Assembly (NCBI GenBank): GCA_964528575.1
Contig: CAZGTQ010000403.1
Coordinates: 1-7,263 of the forward strand
Direction: 5' to 3'
Length of the DNA stretch: 7,263 nt
From: CAZGTQ01 sp964528575
GTDB taxonomy: Bacteria > Planctomycetota > UBA1135 > GCA-002686595
Part shown: piece by piece, positions 1 through 5,358 of the stretch
Layout of the letters: each line of letters starts with the position of its first letter
How positions within the stretch are numbered: the first letter of the stretch is position 1
Made by a program: the position numbers and the translations under genes
The notes under the pieces: generated by a model
What the model saw: the letters and a program-made list of their open reading frames with translations, nothing else
What the model was told of the DNA's origin: nothing
Database searches by the model: none

Positions 1-2
1 GC

Positions 3-233
3 GTCGCGATCGCCCGCGCGATCGCGCACCGGCCGCGCCTCGTACTCGCGGACGAGCAGACGGGCACACACGAAACTGCGAGCGGAGCGAGCGTGCTCGC
101 GCTGCTCTCCGAGTTGCGGCGCGAGGAGGGCGTCGCGCTGATCCTCGCGACGCACGACGCGCGCGCGGCCGCGAGCGCGGACCGCGTCGTCGCGCTGCGC
201 GACGGCCGCGTCGTGGAGGCGAGCCTCGCGTGA
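3..233 (+). CDS. ABC transporter ATP-binding protein, C-terminal 76 residues (5' end outside window)
   Basis: This is the 3' end of an ATPase that would energise the permease encoded next. Visible parts are the end of the signature helix (VAIARAIAHRPRLVL), the Walker B segment with its catalytic glutamate (LVLADE), a D-loop region, and the switch histidine in LATHD, followed by ADRVVALRDGRVVE, the usual end of this fold. The layout is that of the LolD/MacB subfamily, which pairs with FtsX-type permeases. The segment after Walker B is unusual: it reads DEQTGTHE where this subfamily normally has DEPTGNLD, although the downstream TASGASVLALL aligns normally. The stop codon overlaps the permease GTG start in a GTGA sequence, so the two genes are probably translationally coupled. 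The Walker A motif and most of the signature motif lie left of the window. The substrate cannot be deduced from this fragment. Confidence 0.93.
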   Translation, partial: VAIARAIAHRPRLVLADEQTGTHETASGASVLALLSELRREEGVALILATHDARAAASADRVVALRDGRVVEASLA

Positions 234-2791
234 GCCTGCGCGCGCTGTGGTTCCGCCCGCTCGTCGCGCGCCCGCTGCGCGCGGCCGCGACGGCGCTCGG
301 CGTCGCGCTCGGCGTCGCGTCGATCGTCAGCACCGTCCTCGCGAGCCGCGCGGCCGTCGCGTCGCTCGGCGCGGACGTCGAGACGATCGCGGGCGCGGCG
401 GCGCTCGAGATCCGGCGGCCCGGCGGCGTGACGCTCGACGAGCTCGCGGAGCTGCGGCCGCTGTGCGCGCACGCGCTCGTCGTGCCGGTCGTCGAAGGCG
501 TCGTGCACGTGCCGGCGCTCGGCGACCTCGCGCGCGTGCTTGGCGTCGACCTGCTCGTCGACGCGGACGTGCGCGCGCTCGAGCTCGACGCGCCAGACGT
601 CGACGCCGCGCGCGACGCGATGCTGCTCGGGCGCGGCGCGGCGGTCTCGGCTGCGCTGGCCGACGAGCTCGGCGCGGCGCCGGGCGACGCGATCGAGGCG
701 CTCGTCGACGCGCGGCTGGTCGAGCTGGAGCTCGTCGCGCTGTTCGAGCCGGAGCGCTTCGCGTCGGCGTGGGACCGCGTGATCCTCGTCGACGTCGCGT
801 TCGCGCAGGAGCTCTTCGGACGCACGACGCTCGACCGCGTCGAGCTGCGGCCGCGCGGCGAGGGCGAGGCCGCGATCGACGTCGCGACGCTGCGCGAGCG
901 CGCGCTCGCCGCGCTGCCCGCCGGGGCGCTCGTCGGTCCGGCGTCCGTGCGGCGCGCGGAGGGCGAGCGCATGGTCGCGGCGCTGCGGTTCAATCTGACG
1001 GCGCTCTCGGGCGTCTCGCTGCTCGTCGGCGTCGTCCTCGTCGCGACGACGCTCGCTACGTCGGTCGTGCAGCGCCGGCACGTGCTCGCGCTCTTGCGCT
1101 CGCTAGGCGCGTCGCGCGCGCAGCTCGCGGCGGCCGTGCTCGGCGAAGCGGCGGTGCTCGGGCTCGCGGGCGGCGCGCTCGGCGTCGTGCTCGGCGAGCT
1201 GGCGGCGCGCGGGGCCCTGGCCGGCGTGCGGGCGAGCGTGACGACCGTCGCACCGTCCGCGCTCGCGGGCGCGGTCGAGGGCGGGACGAGTCTCGCTCTC
1301 GCGGGCCTCGTCGTCGGGCTCGTCGCTGCGCTCGTCGCCGCCGTGCTCCCGTTGCGCGAGGCGCTCGACGTGCCGCCGATCCAGGGGCTGCGGCGCGTGC
1401 GCGACGACGTCCGGCCGGCGCGTCCGCGCGCGCGCTGGACCCTGCTCGCAGCGCTGCTCGCCGGCGCTGCGCTGTGCGCGCGCATGCCGCCGTGGGAGGA
1501 CCGTCCCGTCTGGGCGCTCGTGTCGGCGCTACTCCTGCTCGCGTCGTTGCTCGTGCTGGCGGGGCCGCTCGTCGATCTCGCCGCGCGCGCGCGCGTGCGC
1601 CTCGGCCGCAGCCGCTGGTCCGTTCCCCTCGTGCTCGCGCAGGCCGCGCTCGCCGCGGGCCGGCGCCGCGCGGCGTGGGCCGCCGGCGCGGTCGGCGTCG
1701 CCGTCGCGCTCGCCGTGTCGATGGTGACGATGGTCGGTTCGTTCCGGCGCACGGTCGTCGATTGGACCGACGCGACGATGCGCTCCGACCTGTTCGTGCG
1801 GCCGATGCCGGCGGCGAGCGGAGCCTCGGCGGGCGGGCTCGATCCCGCGGTCGCCAGCCTCGCGCGCGAGCTCTTCGGCGCCGGTGCGGTCGATGCATAC
1901 CACGCGAGCGAGGCGCGCGTGCGCGGCGCGCGGGTCGAGCTCGCCGGCGGGGACTTCGCCGTGCGCGCGCGCGAGGGCGGCGCGCCGTTCCTCGCGGGCG
2001 GCGAGAGCCGCGAGGTGTTCGCGCGCGCGCTCGCGTCGGGCGGCGTCGTCGTCAACGAGCCGTTCGCGCGGCGTTTCCACGTCGAGGCGGGCGACGTCGT
2101 GACGTTCGACACGGCGGGCGGAGCGATCGAGCGGCGCGTCGAGGGCGTGTATCGCGACTACTCGGCGCACAGGGGGCGCGCGGTGCTCGATCGCGCCGAC
2201 CTGCTCGCGCTCGATCCGCACGCGCGGCTCGAGAGCCTGGCGGTGTTCCTGCCCCAGAGCGCCTCCGACGGTTCCGTGCGCGCGGCGCGCGCGCGGCTGT
2301 CCGAAGCGCTCGCCGGCCGGTTCGCGCTCGACGTGCTCCTGAACCGCGAGGTGCGGCGCGAGGTGCTCGACGTGTTCGAGCGGACGTTCGCCGTCACCGT
2401 CGCGCTGCAGCTCCTCGCGGTCGTCGTCGCGTGCATCGCGGTCGTCACGGTGCTCGGCGCGCTCGTCCAGGAGCGGCGCGGCGACGTCGCGGTCGTGCGC
2501 GCGCTCGGCGGCTCCGCCGCGCAGGTCGCGGGGATCGTGCTCGCGCAGGCGCTGCTGCTCGGCGCGGCGGGCGCGCTCGGCGGGCTCGCGGTCGGGCTCG
2601 CCGTCGGCTGGGTGCTCGTCGCGGTCGTCAACGTCCAGTCGTTCGGCTGGACGCTCGCGTTCCAGCCGCCGTGGAGCTCGATCCTCGGCACGGTCGGTCT
2701 CGTCGTGCCCGCGTGCCTCGCGGCGGGCCTCGTGCCGGCGCTCGCCGCGGCGCGCAAGAGCATCCAGGAGGACCTGCGTGAGAACGATTGA
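230..2791 (+). CDS. ABC transporter permease, two FtsX-like domains (853 aa)
   Basis: Inner-membrane permease with a duplicated architecture. An N-terminal membrane helix (about residues 16-38) leads into a large extracytoplasmic domain (about 40-250). The first FtsX-type helix bundle follows (about 255-375), with the coupling sequence RRHVLALLRSLGASRAQL. Two linker helices come next (about 403-418 and 428-452). The second half repeats the plan: a helix at about 480-503, an extracytoplasmic domain (about 505-715), and a second bundle (about 720-842) with QERRGDVAVVRALGGS. Such fused permeases pair with LolD/MacB-like ATPases and act on lipoproteins, lipids or peptides at the periplasmic face rather than moving small solutes. 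The tail QSFGWTLAF is a segment I associate with permeases found beside AttH-like proteins. The GTG start overlaps the ATPase stop, with GGAGG at 215-219 as ribosome binding site; its 3' end overlaps the next gene by 14 bases. The substrate is unknown. Confidence 0.93.
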   Translation: MSLRALWFRPLVARPLRAAATALGVALGVASIVSTVLASRAAVASLGADVETIAGAAALEIRRPGGVTLDELAELRPLCAHALVVPVVEGVVHVPALGDLARVLGVDLLVDADVRALELDAPDVDAARDAMLLGRGAAVSAALADELGAAPGDAIEALVDARLVELELVALFEPERFASAWDRVILVDVAFAQELFGRTTLDRVELRPRGEGEAAIDVATLRERALAALPAGALVGPASVRRAEGERMVAALRFNLTALSGVSLLVGVVLVATTLATSVVQRRHVLALLRSLGASRAQLAAAVLGEAAVLGLAGGALGVVLGELAARGALAGVRASVTTVAPSALAGAVEGGTSLALAGLVVGLVAALVAAVLPLREALDVPPIQGLRRVRDDVRPARPRARWTLLAALLAGAALCARMPPWEDRPVWALVSALLLLASLLVLAGPLVDLAARARVRLGRSRWSVPLVLAQAALAAGRRRAAWAAGAVGVAVALAVSMVTMVGSFRRTVVDWTDATMRSDLFVRPMPAASGASAGGLDPAVASLARELFGAGAVDAYHASEARVRGARVELAGGDFAVRAREGGAPFLAGGESREVFARALASGGVVVNEPFARRFHVEAGDVVTFDTAGGAIERRVEGVYRDYSAHRGRAVLDRADLLALDPHARLESLAVFLPQSASDGSVRAARARLSEALAGRFALDVLLNREVRREVLDVFERTFAVTVALQLLAVVVACIAVVTVLGALVQERRGDVAVVRALGGSAAQVAGIVLAQALLLGAAGALGGLAVGLAVGWVLVAVVNVQSFGWTLAFQPPWSSILGTVGLVVPACLAAGLVPALAAARKSIQEDLREND
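2766..2771 (+). promoter_or_regulatory. Ribosome binding site inside the permease gene for the AttH-like gene
   Basis: AGGAGG, six bases before the GTG at 2778, sits inside the last codons of the permease gene. It fixes the start of the downstream gene and shows that the two are translated as a coupled pair. Confidence 0.8.
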
Positions 2792-3857
2792 GCTGGTGCT
2801 CGCGGGCGCGCTCGCGCTCGGCGTCGCGAACGACTGGAAGAGCGTGACGCCCGAGCTCGAGCTCGCGTTCCCGCGCGACCACGGAGCGCATCCGGCGTAC
2901 CAGACCGAGTGGTGGTACCTGACGGGCAACGTCGCCGACGAGGACGGGCGCCGCTTCGGCTTCCAGCTCACGATCTTCCGGCGGGGGCTCGATCCCGCGC
3001 CGGCCGCGCCCGGTGCGTCGCCGTTGCGCGCGCGGCAGGTGCTCGCGGGGCACCTCGCGGTCACCGACGTCGCGACGGGGCGCACGGTGCTCGCCGAGCG
3101 GCTGCGGCGCGCGGGCTCGCCGCTCGCGTCGGCGGCGGTGGGGGAGCTCGACCTCGTGCTCGAGGACTGGTCGTTCGCGCGCGCGGACGACGGGCTGCTC
3201 GTCGTGCGTGCGGCGGACCCCGCGCGCGGGCTGGGGCTCGCGCTCGAGCTCGAGCCGAACAAGCCGCTCGTGCTCCACGGGGACGGCGGCTATTCGCGCA
3301 AGGGGCGCGATCCGGGGAACGCCTCGGCGTACGTCTCGTGGACGCGGCTCGCGGCGGCGGGCCGGCTGACGGTCGGCGGCGAGGCGCGCGAGGTGCGGGG
3401 CGAGGCGTGGTTCGACCACGAGTTCGGCACGAGCGTGCTCGACGACGACGTCGTCGGGTGGGACTGGTTCGGATTGCAGCTCGACGGGGGGCGCGAGCTG
3501 ATGCTCTTCGTCGTGCGCGAGGAGGGCGGCGGCGTCGCGCCGACGTCGGCCGGCACGCTCGTCGAGGCGGATGGGACGGCGGTGCCGCTGGGGCGCGAGG
3601 ACTTCGCCGTCGAGGCGCTCGCGGCGTGGACGAGCCCGCGGACGGGGGCGCGCTACCCGGCGCGGTGGCGGATCGAGCTGCGCGAGCGCGAGCTCGAGCT
3701 CGTCGTCGTGCCGCTCGTCGCGGACGCGGAGCTCGCGACCGGCGGCTCGACTGGGGTCGTCTACTGGGAGGGGCCGGTCGAGGTGAGCGGCGACGCGCGC
3801 GGCCGGGGCTATGCGGAGCTGACGGGCTACGCGGGATCGATGGGCGCGCGCTTCTGA
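2778..3857 (+). CDS. AttH/CrtC-type lipocalin-like exported protein (359 aa)
   Basis: Complete member of the lipocalin-like family that includes AttH and hydroxyneurosporene synthase/carotenoid 1,2-hydratase (CrtC). Diagnostic segments are EWWYLTGN (residues 44-51), FGFQLTIFRRG (60-70), GDGGYSRKG (168-176), GEAWFDHEFGTS (208-219), GWDWFGLQL (227-235), YWEGPVEVSG (329-338) and GYAELTGY (344-351). The first ~17 residues are a short hydrophobic leader, so export is likely though the signal is brief. In known clusters this family sits directly after an ABC ATPase and FtsX permease, as here, suggesting a periplasmic partner or lipid-handling role. No carotenoid genes are nearby, so hydratase activity should not be assumed; the true ligand is unknown. 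The GTG start is chosen for the AGGAGG at 2766-2771. The name attH is withheld because function is not established from sequence. Confidence 0.9.
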   Translation: MRTIELVLAGALALGVANDWKSVTPELELAFPRDHGAHPAYQTEWWYLTGNVADEDGRRFGFQLTIFRRGLDPAPAAPGASPLRARQVLAGHLAVTDVATGRTVLAERLRRAGSPLASAAVGELDLVLEDWSFARADDGLLVVRAADPARGLGLALELEPNKPLVLHGDGGYSRKGRDPGNASAYVSWTRLAAAGRLTVGGEAREVRGEAWFDHEFGTSVLDDDVVGWDWFGLQLDGGRELMLFVVREEGGGVAPTSAGTLVEADGTAVPLGREDFAVEALAAWTSPRTGARYPARWRIELRERELELVVVPLVADAELATGGSTGVVYWEGPVEVSGDARGRGYAELTGYAGSMGARF

Positions 3858-3891
3858 GCGCGTAAGAAACGAAAGCGCGTAGGAAACGAAA
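3858..3891. repeat. Two-copy 17-base tandem repeat downstream of the AttH-like gene
   Basis: Two head-to-tail copies, 3858-3874 and 3875-3891, of GCGCGTARGAAACGAAA. They differ at a single position (A or G at the eighth base). The pair starts right after the stop codon, and its last bases run into the terminator stem. It is A-rich against a very GC-rich background; on the minus strand it gives the T-rich run expected after a terminator for the convergent gene. Confidence 0.85.
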
Positions 3892-3919
3892 GAGGGGGCG
3901 GCTCTGGCCGCCCCCTCTT
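3890..3919. terminator. Bidirectional terminator hairpin between convergent genes
   Basis: A perfect 13-bp inverted repeat (arms 3890-3902 and 3907-3919) with a four-base loop TCTG. The stem reads AAGAGGGGGCGGC on the left arm. It lies 32 bases after the AttH-like stop codon and 22 bases beyond the stop of the minus-strand thioredoxin-like gene. On the minus strand the stem is followed by TCGTTTCC, giving a modest T-rich tail; on the plus strand only the last bases of the arm (CTCTT) supply T residues. It probably ends transcription of both units, more convincingly the minus-strand one. Confidence 0.8.
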
Positions 3920-3941
3920 CGTCGCACTGTCCGCGCTCGGC

Positions 3942-4943
3942 TCAGTCCGCCGGCGCGATCGCCAGGATGTGACGCGCGCGCTCGCCCGCCTTCGTGTCGC
4001 CCAGATCCGCGGCGATCTTCTCGAGCTTCTTGCGCATCTTGCCTTTGCTGTCGAAGCCTTCCTCGTAGAGACCCTCGAGGAACTTCGCGAGCTTCTCGTC
4101 CGCCTCGCGCTCGGCCTTCAGCTCGTCGCCCTCGGCGCGCGCGAGCAGCTCGGCGACGCGCGGCTCGAGCTCCTCGGAGCCCTTGACGGCGCCCTCGATG
4201 CTCTCGAGCCGCTCGATCGCCGCGACGATGTGGCCGTTGTCCAGCGCCCACTTCGCGCGGTCGATGCGCGCGTTCGTGCGGGCGATGAACGTGTCGATCG
4301 CCCCCTGCGCGGCCGTCGCGAGCTCGGGATCCGCGAGCGCTTTCTTCGCGGAGTCGATCGCCTTGGCGACGTCGCCCTTGGCGAAGGCCTTCCAGGCGCT
4401 CTCGAGCTTCTTCGGCGTTCCCTCGGGCGCCTCCTTCGCGCGCTCGATCTCGTTCGCGATCAGCTCCTCGGTCTTCGACGACGGTTGGCCGCCCTTCTCG
4501 ATGACCTTCCCGTCGGCGCCGAGCAGGACGTACGAGGGAAGCCCGTCCATCCCGGATTCGAAGGGACGCTCGAGCGTCCACATCGCGTTGTTCCCGAACC
4601 ACTTGTGATCGATCGCGAAGCCGTGCATCTCGTCGAGCGGCGTTAGCTGGCTCTCGACGAAGACGACTTGCAGATCGTCACCGTGCTCTACCTGCATCTT
4701 GACGGCGTGCGGCACGGCACCCCCGACGCAGGGGCCTCATCGCGTGCCCCAGAACTCGACGAAGACAGGCTTGCCTCGGAGCTCCTCGAGGTGCTGGATG
4801 CCCATGCCGTTGATCGGCATCTCGCGGAACGTGTAGTTGACGATGTCGCCGACTTCGACGCCCTCCGCCGTGCGCGGCGTCGACATGCCGAGCGCCGCAC
4901 CGACGACGGCCGTCGCCGCGGCGACCTGGACCCACTTGTTCAT
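3942..4943 (-). CDS. Exported thioredoxin-fold selenoprotein, TlpA/redoxin-like, Sec-Gly-Pro-Cys active site (333 aa, TGA at codon 69)
   Basis: Predicted thiol-disulfide or peroxide-linked oxidoreductase outside the cytoplasm. Residues 1 to about 25 form a signal peptide (MNKWVQVAAATAVVGAALGM). The redoxin domain starts near 29 (VEVGDIVNYTFREMPING), continues through LRGKPVFVEFWGTR (55-68), then an in-frame TGA at codon 69, then GPC (C72) and GGAVPHAVKMQ. The cis-proline loop GLPSYVLLGADGKVIEKG follows, with P136. Homologues carry Cys at position 69 (WCGPC type), so the TGA replaces exactly the nucleophilic cysteine and is read as selenocysteine. The frame is otherwise open on both sides. Residues from about 175 to 333 are a charged, helical, TPR-like region of unknown role. 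The ATG at 4943 is preceded by AAGGGGTGA at good spacing. Alternatives are a sequencing error, or a pseudogene, though nothing else is decayed. Conventional calling would split it into 4737-4943 and 3942-4715. Confidence 0.82.
4701..4736 (-). promoter_or_regulatory. Candidate bacterial SECIS hairpin region immediately after the UGA
   Basis: Bacterial selenocysteine insertion needs an mRNA hairpin inside the coding sequence just 3' of the UGA, bound by SelB. This stretch can fold in competing ways. One fold spans 4701-4724, an interrupted stem with a six-base loop CGUGCC starting 21 bases after the UGA and carrying a GU pair, recalling the G-U that SelB contacts in the E. coli fdhF element. 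A second spans 4705-4729 (GCGU/ACGC plus CGG/CCG, loop GGGUGCCGUG). A third spans 4716-4736 (GGC-CCC/GGG-U-GCC with a single bulged U) but lies very close to the UGA. High GC makes chance hairpins common, so the exact structure is not settled. Confidence 0.42.
4737..4739 (-). other. In-frame UGA read as selenocysteine (codon 69)
   Basis: The codons around it read TTC TGG GGC ACG CGA TGA GGC CCC TGC, giving F-W-G-T-R-*-G-P-C. Thioredoxin-fold oxidoreductases have W-x-x-C-G-P-C here, so the TGA is at the first active-site cysteine. This is the position where Cys-to-Sec replacement is known in bacterial redox selenoproteins. The resolving Cys is kept three residues on. It is the only stop in a frame otherwise open from 4943 to 3945. 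Confidence 0.82.
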
Positions 4944-4947
4944 CGAT

Positions 4948-4956
4948 TCACCCCTT
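4948..4956 (-). promoter_or_regulatory. Ribosome binding site of the selenoprotein gene
   Basis: On the minus strand AAGGGGTGA, one base short of the full anti-16S complement AAGGAGGTGA, ends four bases before the ATG at 4943; its GGGG core is about seven bases away. It supports this start over the upstream in-frame start at 5033, which would add about 30 arginine-rich residues ahead of the signal peptide. Confidence 0.7.
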
Positions 4957-4982
4957 CGTCCGTCTTCCCGGTCGTGGTGGTT

Positions 4983-5000
4983 GGGCGCGCGGACGCGCCC
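4983..5000 (-). other. 7-bp hairpin in the probable leader of the selenoprotein gene
   Basis: GGGCGCG and CGCGCCC (4983-4989 and 4994-5000) form a perfect 7-bp stem with a four-base loop, 39 bases upstream of the ATG on the minus strand. There is no following T-run, so it is not a typical terminator. It may be a leader structure or only a product of base composition. Confidence 0.35.
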
Positions 5001-5020
5001 GCCCCGGCGGCCACGTCGCG

Positions 5021-5074
5021 ATCCCAGACTCATCCTTGTACACCAAGGCTTCGTCGGCGTCGGCTCCCTGGGAT
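5021..5074. repeat. Nested inverted repeats (ATCCCAG/CTGGGAT outer, CCTTG/CAAGG inner)
   Basis: Outer arms ATCCCAG (5021-5027) and CTGGGAT (5068-5074) enclose a second inverted repeat CCTTG (5034-5038) and CAAGG (5044-5048) with loop TACAC. The arms are less GC-biased than their surroundings, which makes chance pairing somewhat less likely. The element lies 78-131 bases upstream of the selenoprotein start, where a structured leader or a regulator-binding site could be. Function is unknown. Confidence 0.35.
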
Positions 5075-5206
5075 GACCGACTTACGCATCCCTTGCGGGG
5101 GCGGGTTCGAGACGTGTCCAGGGCGCTCTCACGGTGTCCGCGCGGCCGCGTGGACGAGCGGGAATCCGACGTCCGCAGCCTCCCTCCCGCCGCGAGTGGT
5201 GGCGCC

Positions 5207-5235
5207 CGGAGGCGCGCTCCGTGGTCGCGCCTCCG
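5207..5235. repeat. Perfect 10-bp GC-rich inverted repeat upstream of the dehydrogenase-like gene
   Basis: Arms CGGAGGCGCG (5207-5216) and CGCGCCTCCG (5226-5235) pair perfectly around a nine-base loop. The hairpin lies about 124 bases before the ATG at 5359. No T-run follows in either direction. It could be a leader structure, an attenuator-like element or a regulator site; the sequence does not decide. Confidence 0.45.
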
Positions 5236-5280
5236 CGGGCCCGCACCTCGCCATCGCCATCGCGGCCTGGCCAGTTCCGG

Positions 5281-5298
5281 CTCGATCGAGTATCGATA
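5281..5298. repeat. Two abutting palindromes CTCGATCGAG and TATCGATA
   Basis: A 10-bp perfect palindrome (5281-5290) directly abuts an 8-bp perfect palindrome (5291-5298). They are followed by two ACGCTGG copies (5300-5306 and 5310-5316) spaced ten bases apart, one helical turn. The cluster lies 61-78 bases before the ATG at 5359, a position that would suit an operator or promoter. Evidence is composition and position only. Confidence 0.25.
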
Positions 5299-5358
5299 GA
5301 CGCTGGGACACGCTGGCGATCGGCCTCGCCTGCGGGCCCGGAACACGACAGGAACGCG

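Larger units (their letters stand above)
4944..5358. other. Divergent intergenic region with hairpins, no credible gene
   Basis: This 415-base stretch separates the minus-strand selenoprotein from the plus-strand dehydrogenase-like gene, so it must hold the promoters of both. Open frames crossing it are arginine-rich by-products of the GC bias. It contains four inverted-repeat structures, at 4983-5000, 5021-5074, 5207-5235 and 5281-5298. No promoter matches a housekeeping consensus convincingly. The nearest is TGGCCA (5269-5274) and TATCGA (5291-5296), 16 bases apart, facing the dehydrogenase-like gene; this is weak evidence. Confidence 0.6.

Noticed and set aside
1580..1600. (CG)n run as a simple repeat or Z-DNA element
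   Set aside because: It lies inside permease coding sequence and encodes Ala/Arg residues between helices; ordinary for this codon usage.
2789..2791. Other TGA stops (2789-2791, 3855-3857, 6949-6951) as possible additional selenocysteine codons
   Set aside because: Each falls at the natural end of its protein family, and the sequence after it shows no continuing homology or redox motif.
1529..3262. A 577-residue minus-strand open frame
   Set aside because: Low-complexity charged sequence antisense to two well-recognised proteins (permease and AttH-like); a shadow of their coding.
3942..4715. A stand-alone gene starting at GTG 4715
   Set aside because: It would begin inside the active-site helix of a thioredoxin fold and lack the first strands and catalytic residues, with no ribosome binding site ahead of it.
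4737..4739. The TGA as an ordinary nonsense mutation or frameshift break in a decaying gene
   Set aside because: There is no frame change, the sequence on both sides is intact down to the stop, and the stop falls exactly on the active-site nucleophile. A sequencing error changing TGC to TGA cannot be excluded without reads.
5101..5118. GGGTTCGAGAC resembling a tRNA T-loop, of interest because a tRNA-Sec gene would be expected somewhere
   Set aside because: The flanking bases do not form a T-stem, and no acceptor or anticodon arm can be drawn around it on either strand.
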